In this document: positions 1-11,863 of the stretch, in pieces
How the letters are laid out: each line of letters opens with the position of its first letter
Position numbering within the stretch: the first letter of the stretch is position 1
Source of the DNA: Diplonema papillatum
Lineage: Eukaryota > Euglenozoa > Diplonemea > Diplonemida > Diplonemidae
NCBI GenBank assembly: GCA_030068145.1
Contig: JAPJBO010000026.1
Span: 186,001-250,000 of the forward strand
Direction of reading: 5' to 3'
DNA length: 64,000 nt
Notes under the pieces: generated by a model
Database searches by the model: none
Told to the model about the DNA's origin: nothing
What the model saw: the letters and a program-made list of their open reading frames with translations, nothing else
Position numbers and translations under genes: made by a program

Positions 1-3000
1 TGTTGCTCTTCCTTCGACGTGAGGATAATTTCAACCTCTTCAGGGTCCAGATCGACACCAGTCGACTCCTTGTGGGACCGCAGGGCTTCCCAGAGCTTCA
101 CCGCGATGAGGTCGCTCCGTGCTTGCGCCTTCGCGGCGTTCGACTCCTCCATCTCGCGAATGTACTCAATTTTCGCCTGTTGTAATGCGAAGGTGTTTTT
201 GAGATTGCTCGTTGCGGGAGGGTTCCTTCTGGTGGCGGGCACCGAGAATACGCTTTGAGCAGGATGCTGGGGTTTTTCGTTGCTCTACTTTGTGGCATCG
301 AGCTACAGTTCTGTACTGCCTGGGGGAGGATGAGAACGAGTTAAAGCAGCAAACGCGGAAGAAATGTGAAAACGGCGGTTTGCCTAGGCTTTTAGTGTTT
401 TTCTGCAGATGCTTTTGAGCTACATTTATGTCTAGCTTTTCGTTCGTCTTCTTAACCATGGTTAAGTGCACGAACGGTGTCAGCCAAAACGTTTGTGACT
501 GCGGATCTCCTCTGTATCTAGCGCAGGGGAAAGGGCGGGGGGCTTGGACCTGTTTCCGCGCTGCCTTGCGCTGCTGGCGGATCTCGATTTGGTGCATCAT
601 TTTGAAGGCGGCGGCCCACTCCTCCGGCTTTTCCGTGTCGACGGGCGCCGCCTGCGTCTGCAGCTTGCTGTCGTCGGGGTACTTCAGCCGCTTTCGCTGC
701 CGGCGCTTCTGCCGACGGACGTCGCGTTCTTTTTTCATCTCTTTCCACCTGTTTTCTTCGGCTTGAACCTCCTGCGAGTTTGGGCGTGTTTTAGCAGAGC
801 AATAGGGCCTCCTTTGGAATCGGGTACTAAGAAACCAACCAGAAGTACAGAGAAAGAGATGCGTAGTTTTGTTTTATTCTTTTCCAGAAGTACAGAGAAA
901 GAGATGCGTAGTTTTGTTTTATTCTTTTACTTGTTCGTTGTCGACCACTTGTTTTGTGTTGAGGTGTCATTCAGATGTAAATCTAAAGCCGCCCACGTCA
1001 AATTTTGTTAACAGCGGCTGCCAAAACTAGCCGTGACACAGAGAAAGAGTTATAGTGCAGGCACCAGCTCACCAAGGAATTTCCGGTATCCTCACTTCTC
1101 TTCGTGCTGCCACAGCCGGTTTTCAGGGTTTTAGGATTTTCATGCAACGGGAGAAACATGCAACTACGAAAAGGGATTTACTTGTAAGCCCACAAGGATA
1201 CCTGTGCAATGTGGACGCTTCCTGGCGTGTTTTTCACGCGCGTGATGGCCCACTCCTCCTGCATCTCGGCCAGAGACTGGTACGGGAGCTTGCGGGACCA
1301 CACGACGTGGATGAAGTCCTCCCCTATGACGTCAGCTTCGAGGGTCAGTTTCCCGACGGTGGTGAACCACACGGGCACGCTCCAGTTGCCCCAGTACGTG
1401 GTGCGCCCCGCCACCAGCAGGGGCCGCACCTCTATTTTGTACGTCTTCTCCGGCCCCAACCCCGCCATGAACCCGCCGAGCTGCGGCGACGGGGTGAAGC
1501 TCCGGGTGACCTGCGCTGCATTGCCGGACTGCGTGACGCAGACTTCGAGCTTGATGATGTCCTTCGCAACGTCGTTGTCATTCTTGACCAGCAGCAGCGC
1601 CGCATGCAGCTTCTGCTGCTGCTCGGCCGTCGCGGTTTCGACCGAGCGGATGACGGGCAGCCGGCTTTTCGAGTTCTGGTCTGCGAGGATGCCGTAGAAG
1701 GCGACGGAGTCCTCACCGACTTTCGACACCAAGATTTGCAGCTCGCGGATCAGCGCAATGGCGGCGTAGCCGTCGGACCAGTAAAAGTTCGAGTAGTCCG
1801 ACCACGCCGTTTCGTCCGCGAACTGCGCGATTTGCAGGAACCGGACGCGGTACCGATCCTGCGGCATTTCCGAGAAATAGTGGTGCGGCGTGACCGGCAG
1901 CGTCGACAGCTCGACGATCTCCGTCCGCTTCTCGGACAGCATCGTGGCCAAGAGGAAGTGGTGCACCTTCACAAAGCGGACCACGTTGATGTCATTCGCG
2001 TCCCACGACACCGTGAACCCCGACTCCCCATACGGCAACAGCTCGACCGCGATGTACCGCATGCCGAAGTACACCTTCTTCGACCATGTGGACCACACCC
2101 CGTCGTCCAGCTCTGCCCGGGTTTCGAAGGTGTATCGGCAGTTCCCGGCCAAGTCTTTGACGGTCAAAGGCGCGGCCGACGAGAAGTTGGACTTCATCTT
2201 CTGCACGGAGGTGCCTTGATGCGACACGACGCGCAGCTCGTTTTTGAGGGGCGGCTCACTGATGCGCGACGCCTTCAGCGTCACTGTCGTCGGGGTCACC
2301 GATCCGACCGCCAGCTCCGCCACCTTGAGCGTCCTGACGACGATCGCAGGGGTCCAAGGCAGCCACCTGCCCGACACGGAGTCGTAGGCGCAGACCTTGA
2401 AGCCGTATCGTGTGTCGCTTTGCAGTTGCCCTATGCGGTGCTGCGTCACTCCCTTTAGAGTGATCGCGGACTCGAACATCCGCCGCGGATCGTCGACGTC
2501 CTGCCCTGGCTTCGGGGGCGGGAAGCCGTCGATATCCCGTTTGGTGGTTCGTTTGTTAGGGTCCTCGTTGAGAAAGCCGTACGGGAGGGTCGCCGTGTGC
2601 GGCGCCATGCAGAACAGCTTCTGGCGGTACTTCACCTCCGCCTCCACCTTCATGCCAGACCATCCGAGCACCAGCCCCGTTTCCTCAGCGGAGACGAGCG
2701 AGGCCTCGGTGCACGGGTTGATGACCACCGGTTCGGGGTCCGACTCTGATTCTTCTTCGAACTCCTCGTCTTCTTCGAACTCCTCCTCCTCCTCCTCCTC
2801 CGCCGCTTCCTCCTGATCTTCTCCGCCTTCCGCTTCCAGCGTTTGATCCACGAAGCTCGACAACGACCCTGGTGCTGAGGGCTTCGCGCCCTCAGCACCA
2901 GCCTCCCCTGCGATCGTCGGACGCCTGGCCTCCCCTGAGATCGAACGCCTGGACGACATTGAACCCCGGTTAGAGGCCCTGACGGAACTCCCTGCCTTGG

Positions 3001-4516
3001 CGAGTGACGGCCGCCTGCTGGCGTCGAGGCCGTCAGCCGGGGCGGCGGCGTCGTTGGCGAGGAGGGTTTTCGTCTTCGTCCACCGACTGCGGCTGCCCTT
3101 CCGCAGCCTGAACGACGGCTCCTTCTTCGAGCGCCCCTCCGGCGCGGGCGCCGCGGAGTCGGCGGCGACGGAGAACTCGACGGAGAGCTTTTCGACGGGG
3201 TACGAATACAGCGCCGGCTGCTTCTGCCGCACGATGAGCGTCAACCGGTACGTTCCGCCCGCCAGGTGCTCGAAAGCCCGGCGCCCGGAGTAGGCGTCGG
3301 GGAGCATGACGTGCCCAGCGACGGCCTTCCTCTTCGCGTCTTCGAGAAGCAGCGTTTTTTCGAAGCCCGCCGACCCCAGCCGCGACACGACGCACGACGG
3401 CGGCGGGTGCTCCAGGTACGGAGCCGGCGGCTCCGGGCCGGAGCCGGGTGCCGGCCAGAGCTCCGGGGGTGCGCAGGCGGCGGCGGCGTGGCCCCAGGAG
3501 GCCGTCGCGTTCGGATCCGTGGGGCGGCGGTCGTCCAGGCGGAGGGTCAGGGGCGGCGCTGTCGTAAACAACCGCCGTTTCCCCCACGGTTCGAAGCGCC
3601 CTGTCACCGCACATCGCGACCGAATGGCCACCGTGTACGCCCGGGCCGGCTCGAGAAAGGGGCAGAACACCCTGTTGGTGTCAGTCCAGTGGACGAGTCG
3701 CCCGCCTGCGTCCGAAGCGGGTGCGAAGGCGACTTCGAACGTGTCGTCGAGGAACTCCTTGGCCCGCGCTGCTACGAAGGGCGGGAGCGCAGGAGCGGCA
3801 GGGCCTGCCGCGACCTCGCCGCCGAGGCGCCGGTCGCGCGCTTTCCGCGCGAGCGCCTGGCGGGCGGAGAGCCCCCGGTAGCGCTGGGCGGCCCTCTCCA
3901 TCGCGGCCGCCGGGCACTCCGCCACGTCGCGGACCCACGTCAGCTCGACGTGCCGCTCGCCGACGGACACGACCCGGTGAGGCGCCACGGCGCAGGCGGT
4001 GTGCACTCGGACCCGCGCCGTCTCTTCGGGGGAAGGCCCGGCCGCGACGCTGAGCCAGTACTCGGACGCCTCGCGGAGGTTGCGGACGTCGAAGTGGACG
4101 GGCAGCTGCTCCGTGGGGACCGGCACCGGGGCCCTCGAGGCGAACGACACGCGGACGGCGGTCGCGGCGAGCGGGGGCGAGGAAGGGAGGAGCGAGACCG
4201 AAAAAATGACAAACGTCTCCCGCGCCGCGTGCACCGAGACGCGGACGGCGCCGCAGTCGACGCGCCCGAGTGGCGCCCTGCCCGCGAACGCCGGCGGCAG
4301 CCCGGCCGCGTAACCGCGGCCGTCCGGGTACGGCGGCGGCGCCGCCGCCGCCGCATCGTCCTCGCACGCGGCCGCCGCGATGGGCACCAGCGAAGCGGCG
4401 AGCGCCGCGGCGCACGCGGCTTCGGACGCGCCGGTCTCGCGCGGCCGGACCTTGCTGGCGGCGCCGGGGGCAGGGCCTTTGTGTTTGCCGCCTTTCTCTT
4501 GCTTCTCATTCGTCAT
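1..4516 (-). CDS. Fibronectin type III repeat / coiled-coil protein, 3' end outside window
   Basis: Three exons are visible, all joined in phase 0: 4516..1202, 771..550 and 176 down to the window edge. Donors are CAG|GTATCC (1201) and CAG|GTCCAA (549); acceptors are CGCAG|GAGG (772) and ACAACAG|GCG (177). I chose the ATG at 4516 (MTNEKQEKGG) because the reading frame above it is an open but unlikely extension. Exon 1 encodes 1105 residues with several fibronectin-III-like beta-sandwich repeats, seen as recurring patterns such as 'SDTRYGFKVCAYD' and 'WLPWTPAIVVRTLK'. A run of Glu at about residues 565-595 and Ser/Lys/Arg-rich linkers divide them. Exons 2 and 3 are strongly charged (RRQKRRQRKRLKY; AKIEYIREMEESNAAKAQA) and should form a coiled coil. 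Proteins of this plan are often cytoskeletal or axonemal, but the function is not shown by the sequence. The domain call is fairly sure; the role is unknown. Confidence 0.75.
361..463 (-). repeat. Intronic dispersed repeat, family A, copy 1
   Basis: This stretch lies inside the second intron of the fibronectin-III gene. Read on the minus strand it begins AACCATGGTTAAGAAGACG and ends near CCGTTTTCACATTTCTT. The same sequence, with scattered changes, occurs in an intron of the PPP phosphatase gene (37177-37278) and at 49583-49661, always in the same orientation. Confidence 0.7.
839..928. repeat. Exact 45-bp tandem duplication
   Basis: Two adjacent identical 45-bp units, 839-883 and 884-928, each starting CCAGAAGTACAGAGAAAGAG. 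They lie in the first intron of the fibronectin-III gene. The lack of any difference implies a recent duplication. Confidence 0.9.
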
Positions 4517-6909
4517 GCACTCCCCGCCGCGGGGCGGCGGGAAATCGTGTGTGTATATATGTCGCCGCCCAGTACTGCGGGCTGCGTGTGGAGACAGACG
4601 ACGCCTCACACCAACGAAAGGGTGGAGAGAGGGGGGGAGAACCTGCGGTTGGTCGGAAGTGGGTACGCTGCGGTTTCAAGCCGACGTGATAATTAAGAGG
4701 CCAGCCTCAAATACCCGCTCACGTAGAAAAGAATCAGCTGTCTCTTCGTGCGTGCCTGATCCGAAGTTCAGCGAGCTTCCAGGGAGTGATCTTAACGGAG
4801 CGCAAGATATTCAAAGCGTTCCACTACCGCCAGGATGCGATCGGCACATACAACGTGATGCACGGCACGACACACGAGGGGCGCGTCGCATTAAGCGACG
4901 TTTCGTCGTCGGTGGCCACGAACTGCACGCACAGATGGCAAAGTGGAAGAGTGGCTAAGTGGGAGGCGGTCCCGATCATAAAGGTGGTGCCCCTTCAGAC
5001 GAAAGCCGCTGATGGCGCGGTTCAAGGAGCCGGTGTTGAAACACGTTGTACGACCGTCGAACCACTTGCTGCGGCAGCTCTTCGCATTCGCAAGCAACCG
5101 CGACTCGTTGGTCTGCTCTCAGTGCGTTCCAAGCCGGCCTGATAAAAAGGCCAGCCCCAATCCCACCCGACATCGCAAGAGTTGCAACTGCCTTTCGAAT
5201 CACGGTAAACATTCGAAAGAGATTGACGTCGATGCGTGCCAACGTGAAGCGTAAAGGGGCGGAGGAAGGCAACTGGCAGCGCTTATGGTTTGGTTATCGA
5301 TATTGTGCACGCGACAGAGGACGTCGGCAGTGCTCCCCGGGGCTAGGATCGCCGTAGATCTGGAGTGGGGGTGGGAGATGCGAAAGCGCTGGTAAACACT
5401 ACAGGACAAATTGTTGGTCTGATAAAGTACAGGTATCCTTCAAACCGCCCAGCACAGCTGGCCGCGCCGTGAGAGGATCGAGGGGCGGAGGCGCAAAACG
5501 TGGGGATTATGGTGTGCCGCGGAGTATCCTTTAATACAGGGTCGTTTCATTTCAAGTTACGGGGGAATAATCGCTTGAGTATAACGGGAGAGGGGTGAAT
5601 TGCAAGCGTGCTTGGAATGGGTTGTGGTCAACACCGTGCTTCTGCACTGTGTTGCGGTCCTTTGAGTACACAGTACGCGGTATCTGACTGTCTGCAGACA
5701 GGAAAGCAATATAAGTCGGAGCTTGTCAGGTAACGGTCTGTAGCCGGGGTTGCTGTGAGGTCGCATGCGCGAAGTACCCCACTGGCGTGGGGCTTCAGCT
5801 TAACTATCTTACAGGCAATTGCCGGTGGTTCAGCGTAACATACAGGGACGCAAGAAACTGTTCGGAATGGTAACAATATGCTCAATGCCGTGTTCACGCG
5901 GGTGTACTCTGCATGCTCGCTTTGAGGACTTCAACTCCATCTTGAGGCCGGAGTTCACTGTGCTGGCTATTTAGAGGGATGCATTAGTGGCCTACTGAGT
6001 GCGCCGGCCTTGGCGTCGTACAGGGGTTGGGATGCTCGGAGCGACCTAGGTAGCTCACGGGGGAACGAACAGAAAAGCAATGGGCTCGTCAGGAACCCGA
6101 TCTCGGTAACCTCAGCTGCCTGTCCGGCAGCGCCGGGCGGAGAGCAAGCTGCGCGAACTCGCGGGATAGGCCGAGGCTCCCCCGGAGGGAATATAAAAAT
6201 TCCCGAAGGCTGGAGCAGCACGGGACACCGTGCCCTGCAACAGCTGTCAGCACACTGGCACCAGACCAGGGCACACATTTTTTTCCGAGTGTCGAAAAGG
6301 GCGGACCCGACGATCTACGGCCACGCTGTTGACACCTGCGTCCTCAGTAAGGTGGGTCCTTTTATTTAATTTTCGAACAGGTTGGAAAAGACGGACACTA
6401 GCTAAACCCACTGCTTAAGACGGCGGCTTTATATCACGAGCCTCTGCAGCAAAAGGGGCTCGGCGGCAGCAGCTGCTGAAGCAGTGGTAGCGATCCCTAG
6501 CGCCGAGAGGGCATAGAGAAGGGGACCTACCTCCCCGTCATGTGTTTTCTTGCCTTTTCCTCACTTCTTCTTTTTTTTTCCCAACCCTCTCTTCTTCGAT
6601 TCCCTTCAGGTTTCTTCCATTCTCGTGAACCACGCAGCCACTTTCCTTTCACGGTGGACAGCAAGGGCGTGGCGACGGAGAAGTTCGGCCCCCTGAGGGA
6701 TTCTGCCCAAGAAATGCATGAGGCTGGACACCAGTTTTCGGAACAACGGATTTGTTGAGGGCTGTGGCTGCACGTGAGCCGGGGTTGAGCAGAGGTACGA
6801 TGACGTGGAAACGCTTGTAATCACGAATCAAAACGAAGAGCGGTAATTCGCCACCGCAGTTGCGAAATCGGAAATAGGCCAAATGTCAGCTGCTTGTCTC
6901 TTTGAGGTA
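4517..6909. other. Intergenic region, no convincing gene
   Basis: Lies between the start of the fibronectin-III gene and the end of the VASt gene. Open frames on both strands are short and of random composition. A family C repeat sits at 5606-5705. A pyrimidine-rich stretch at 6555-6610 could be UTR or a splice tract but no exon follows that I can support. Confidence 0.6.
5606..5705 (-). repeat. Dispersed repeat family C, copy 1
   Basis: On the minus strand it reads from CCTGTCTGCAGACAGTCAG to CCATTCCAAGCACG. Related copies occur at 11766, 17693, 40690, 42549, 51310, 60449 and 63447, all in this orientation and all between genes. Confidence 0.6.
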
Positions 6910-9232
6910 CTACGCACGCTTCTCCTGCCGCATGCTGTTAATGACGAGGATGAGCGACAAGAAGGTCACGATGGTGAGACACGACAGGTACCAATCGAGA
7001 TTGGACTTGAAAGCGACGAAGCGCTTGTCCTGTAATTCGAGGAGCTTAAGTATCGTCCGCAGCTGGTCCTCCTCTGAATCGGCCATGCCACCAGCCATCC
7101 TCGAATAATGCATAGGCGACCGCTTGCTGTTGATGCCAAGCTGCCGCATCAGGAGCATGTTTTCGACGTCCTGTATATGCATTTCGCTCTTTGTCGAGTC
7201 AGCTCCAGCTGCACGGCAGACTGGTCAAAGTAAAAGACTCTAGTCATTCGCTCCGAACACTTTAAAGTGGGCACAAGGTTGGACTTTGATAATTACACTT
7301 TTCAGGGAAGATCTGCCTAACACTGCGAGCGGTTTGCCCCGAGACCCGGGGGGGGGTCCTGCTCAGGGATAATTGAAGGAAATGCACACCGAAGATCTCT
7401 CGACACCGAGCGCCTGCATCAGCGTCTGGTCTTGGAATATGGAAGGCTCTGGCTCCGGCTGTGTGAAGAACGGTTGTAAATGGTCTCGATGCCGCCGCTG
7501 CCGCAGTTGCAACAACAGCGCTCAGAGTTGCGCGTCCAGTGAAAATACTCGAGGGGCTGCCTTGTGCTTACTTCGAAGGAGGCTAGAGGGGTAGAAACAA
7601 TACAACTACAAAATGGGTCTTTTTTGTGTGGGCTACAGCACATTTACCTCCTTTGATCTTTTGCAGCATGCAGCCTCCTCAAGTATTTCCTACAAAGCAG
7701 GTGCTTATACAAAAGAAATAGCTACGGGTTTCGACAACTGCATTGTCCCTAGACGACAGACAAGTTCCACCGTGCATTGAACCGTTCCAACGATGAACCC
7801 GAATAACATGGGGTAACGTAAACTAGCCTTCTTGTAAGCGATAGGCCGAGCGACGTCTCTTCGCCACGAGTAAGCCCCGTCTTCCTGTTGACCTGGCGGT
7901 TCACGGTCCTTGTCTGAGTAAGCATGGTATCTCTTCTGTCCTGTAAGCATCATCGGGAAGTGTGAAAGCATCGCCCTGCTCATCGTGAAGCTGCCTTGTG
8001 CGTACTTCGAAGGAGGCGAGAGGAGGAGAAACAAAGCAACTACAAAGTAGGTCTTCTTGTTGCACGCTTACGCCCCACTTAACCCAGTTACTTGCGTTTC
8101 GTGTGGGCTACAGCACGTTTTCCTTCTTCGAGATTCCGCGACTGGCAGCCTCCTCAAGCATTTCCCTACAAAGCAGCTGCTTGAACAAAAAATAAGAGCT
8201 CGTCACTCGCACAACCGCAGCTGATACAAAACTAATGATGGTGATGATGGGAAGAGAGAGTTAGTTTCGTTGAACGCAGTGCCTGATCGTTTTTACGTAA
8301 AGCTGGATTCAGGAAGCAAGTTAAAACGCCACAATTTGCGGCGACGAGCTTCTCATTTCCTCCAACATTTCATCAAAAAGAAAACGAGGGGGGGATACCT
8401 GCCGCGCCAGCAACAAGTAGATGACGACGAGCAGCAAAAACGCGCACGCGCCGCCGACGTACAGGACTAGCTGCGACTGGTCGTCCTGGTGGTGCGAGGT
8501 CGGCGTGACCGGCGACGGCTCCGCGTCGAGGTTGGGGGACGCCGGCGCCTTTTTGGGCCGTCGGGCGTCGGTCTTCTTGCCCTTCTTCCCGCCGCCGGTT
8601 TTCCTCGCCACGGCGGCTGCTGCGAGCTCGACGTAGAAGCGGTACGACTTCGCGCACTCCGTCGCGGACACACTGCGCACCTTTCCTTCGAGGAACCCGA
8701 CGCTGCCCATGAAGTGCACGTACACGAATATTTCGAGCGTGACCTTCCCGTCGCTCTCTTTGAACTCCAACAGTGACTCGACCCGGAACTTGTCTCCGAA
8801 CGTCACGCCCGGCGTCTGCGACGAAAGCTGGACGAGAAGCATCTTCGAGTTCCCCGGCGCTTGGAACGCGATGAACCGCTGCTTCTCGTTGTACGCGACC
8901 CAGTTCCACGTGAGGACCTCCTTGACCTTCGTTTGGCACTTAAACAAGCGAGTCGCGCTGGTTGACTGCCCCGTGGACCACTCCGTTTCTTCGAAGTCCT
9001 TGTCGCCCCGCGAGCTCAGCCGGTAATCCTTGTAGAACGGCGTGTTGTCCGCCAGCAGGACGGAGAACACCGTGGCGAGGTCCGCGTTGGGGAACGTCGT
9101 GGTGATGCCGAGGGACCCCTTCTTGAACTTCTCGTACGCGCTGAAGTCTTCCGGCTTGATGTCGTGCTCGTACGACACCTTCTCCAAAACCTCTTCCATG
9201 CTGCCATCGAATACTTCGAGCTCGATCGGCAT
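6910..9232 (-). CDS. VASt-domain (StAR-like lipid transfer) membrane protein
   Basis: Exon 1, 9232..8399, encodes 278 residues. Residues about 30-205 match the VASt fold found in GRAM/Lam/Aster sterol-transfer proteins: a Phe-rich start (DLATVFSVLLADNTPFYKDY), then 'TWNWVAYNEKQRFI' and a long beta-rich core. Near residues 255-275 there is a transmembrane segment (LVLYVGGACAFLLLVVIYLL). The donor is CAG|GTATCC at 8398. A likely exon 2 is 7497..7407 and exon 3 is about 7208..6910, which encodes a short helix, a second transmembrane segment (WYLSCLTIVTFLSLILVI) and the stop. Exon 1 is firm; exon 2 and the exact exon 3 start are tentative. Such proteins sit in the ER and move sterol at membrane contact sites. 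No GRAM domain is visible upstream of the ATG at 9232, so either the protein is short or more 5' exons exist. Confidence 0.65.
7562..7715 (+). repeat. Dispersed MITE-like repeat family B, copy 1
   Basis: Starts near TACTTCGAAGGAGGCTAGAG and ends CAGCCTCCTCAAGTATTTCC, giving imperfect inverted ends built on GGAGGCT/AGCCTCC. It lies in the first intron of the VASt gene. Related copies are at 7993-8190, 16616-16690, 41470-41570, 48925-48995, 49383-49585 and 50985-51050. Confidence 0.6.
7993..8190 (+). repeat. Dispersed MITE-like repeat family B, copy 2
   Basis: Full-length copy in the same intron and orientation as copy 1, with ends TACTTCGAAGGAGGCGAGAG and CAGCCTCCTCAAGCATTTCC. The internal GTGTGGGCTACAGCAC is shared with copy 1. 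Confidence 0.6.
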
Positions 9233-9930
9233 CTCCCTGCCGTGCCGACGCGGCGCGGTCGCGGAGCGCTCGCGCGCCTGTCGCCGTCACGCAACAAAGC
9301 GAGGACAAAAGCCTGAACTACAGGCGACGTAATCTGACAGCACAAAGCTGCAGTCTCCCCTCCCAACCCCCTTCTCGTTTACCCCTCGTTTCTGGGTTTG
9401 CCATTCTGTGAACACCGACGACGGAAAGGAAGAAAGTGAGCAGTGACCACGACTCGGCCTGACAAGCAGCGTACCCAGTAGAGGTCCACTGCGTGCGTAC
9501 ATGCTGGTCAGTGTGAAGGTAATAGACCAGTATGAAGAGAAAGCGTGAATTGCCTCCTTGGAGGTCGATCGGAACTGTCGTTCTCCGTACACTTTTTTGA
9601 ACCATGCTTGACTGGCCGCGGTGATGGAGAAGCTACGCAACTGTCAACTCTTAACGTTACTTCACTTCTTTGCTCTTCGCGACGGTCGAAAGCCTGAGCG
9701 GCACGAAAACTTTTCGGTGCTGCTGTATGTCGACAAGAAGCTTGGAGACCGCATCGTAAGAAAATAGTAGAAAAAAAAGAAGGAGCAGATGAAGAGAAAG
9801 CTGTCCTGTCCTTCCACCCAGTCCGTTGTACAAAGCTCGTTGGGACATGCAAGTGAACACCTGCATGCAACTTCCGGCTGCAGTGCCTCAGCTGCCTATC
9901 GAGAATCAGCATGCTGCCGATATACCCCAA

Positions 9931-10010
9931 TGGGAACGTGTCAGTTAGACTTTGGCGGAGGGGCCGCTATGCAGGCAAGTGTCCGCCAAAGTCTAACTGG
10001 CACGTTCCCA
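9931..10010. repeat. Near-perfect 29-bp inverted repeat (hairpin)
   Basis: Arms 9931-9959 (starting TGGGAACGTGTCAGTTAGAC) and 9982-10010 are reverse complements with one mismatch, separated by 22 bases. As RNA it would fold into a very stable stem. It lies 700 bp upstream of the VASt gene. Confidence 0.9.
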
Positions 10011-10039
10011 ATCGCCTGCAGGTGCTTTCTATAGTAGCA

Positions 10040-10105
10040 TTTTTTCGTTGGCTTCGTTTAACGTTTCATGTGCAAACGTTGTTCCGGAAATGTTTCCTTC
10101 AGTAC
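10040..10105 (-). repeat. Dispersed repeat family D, copy 1
   Basis: Contains the family hallmark GTTGTTCCGGAAATGTT (plus-strand reading) preceded by TTTCATGTGCA-type sequence. Other copies are near 58195-58300, 60140-60215, 60640-60720 and 63640-63745. Confidence 0.5.
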
Positions 10106-11765
10106 AAATTGCACGACTAAGAACTAAGTTCGATGATATGGTTCCATAGGTGAGTCGTCGCAGAAAATAGTGACTTTGCATGGGTTGGTGTTGCCCTGTT
10201 TTGGGGCAACAGAAACACAAAAAAAACGGACAGGTGTAGTGTTCTTGATTGTTTTCCCTTCGTTGAACTTCTTCACAAGGCTATTTCTACTTGAATCCTA
10301 CGATGGGGCACCTCTCTTTTACAGTTCGTCTGGTTCCCCAGAGCAAATGCGTAAAAGAACGTGGGTTCGAACGACGTTCCTTTTTAGGTGTTAGGGGTTC
10401 AGTGCATGTCTTGTGTATCTTGGAAGACGAAGGACTGATCGTGTGCTGGGTGCGGACTCAAATGTGCAGTCATTGGTCGCACCAGGGTAGCGGCTTGACA
10501 AAGGATGAGATGACCGGTCGACGGCTACTTCAATAACTAGAGCTATTTTGGCGTTGAAGATCGTTGGGTCGAAAATGTTGGTGCATCAGAGCGTCCACCC
10601 GCTCCTTTTTCGCTTCCCGTCCTCGGCAAATAGGAGCCAGCAACGCGGAATTCGGCCTGTAAGAATCCTGGCTAGGGATGGCGCTGCGCATCTGTTCCCA
10701 ACCGACGCACAAGACACGCTCACAGCAGGAGCGACAACCATCAGGCGATTGCACGAGAGATGGGGGACACTTCTTCTTCGACGTGGACGACTCAGAGGGA
10801 GGCGGACTCTCCTTGTCACCAAAGAAGGTTCAAAATGCCTTTTTTTTTTTGAAAAAATGGCAACCTTCTGACCCATGGCCCGGCGGAGCTTTGTCCATGC
10901 CAGCATACATGGGGAGTATGGCCGCGTGTCTGCATCTTGCTGGGGGTCCCGAGTGGCCGCTGTCCATCGCAAACGTCTGATTGAAAGAAAGGAGAAAAAC
11001 GTACTCTGCGACAAGCAGAAAGCGGCAGAGGAGGTCGCGTTGGCGGAAAGGAAGCGAAGGTTTGATTATCTTTTTGGTTGCCCGTCAAAAAGCGATGTAA
11101 CCCCGGCTGTTTCTTTTGATGGGAAGAATAGCACTGGGTTCCCTCTTGCGCATCCGCGCTGGCGTTTCCTTCAGAAGGATCAGCTCCGGCACGCCGAGTT
11201 AGGTTGGGCGTGCGCCTTGTAAAGGATGAAGGAACGATCATATTCGGTTAGACGAACACGTGTGTGTGTGCGTGCGTGTGAGTGTGTGTTTTCGTTCGAA
11301 GCTCTAGTTCAGAACCCTACTGCCATTTTTAGTTATGAGTCTGTGTTGCTGAATTGGACTCCGAGAATCAGGAAGTGCGTATCGCCGTGTCGTCCAGCGA
11401 AGCTGGGAGTGCAATGCGATGCCGGGTTCATATGCAACGCTAAGAGAAGAGAGTGTGATAAGGTGGTTTGACAGTGATTGCAATCGATCGAGACGAACAC
11501 GAAATCTCCTCAAAAAAGAAGGAAGAAATGCCCGAGAAGACAACTTTGGATTCGGTGCGCAAGCCGAGCACCAGAATGAACGGCCGGTGCACTGACCTTT
11601 GCCAATAGGCAACGGCAATACTGACTCGCTCAGCGTTGAAGATCAGATCTGAAAGAGGAGCTTAGAACAGGCAATGCTCAATGTGCAGCTCGTGTCGGTG
11701 TAGTCCGGCACTTCAAGCCACGAACACAGCTGGGCGGGTTTGTTTCACGTGGGGATTGCAAGAAC

Positions 11766-11863
11766 GGGCTTGGAATGGGTATGTGCTCAACACCGCACTG
11801 GTCCCGTCGGACACATAAGGCGGACCATCATCAGCGCGGAACCTGAGTGTCTGCAGACAGGAG
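11766..11863 (-). repeat. Dispersed repeat family C, copy 2
   Basis: Minus-strand reading runs from CCTGTCTGCAGACACTCAGG to CCCATTCCAAGCCCG, closely matching the copy at 5606 and the ones beside the haloperoxidase genes. Confidence 0.6.

Noticed and set aside
1055..4696. Long plus-strand frames opposite the fibronectin-III exon
   Set aside because: They are G+C-driven shadows of the coding strand, rich in Arg and Pro, with no domain pattern.
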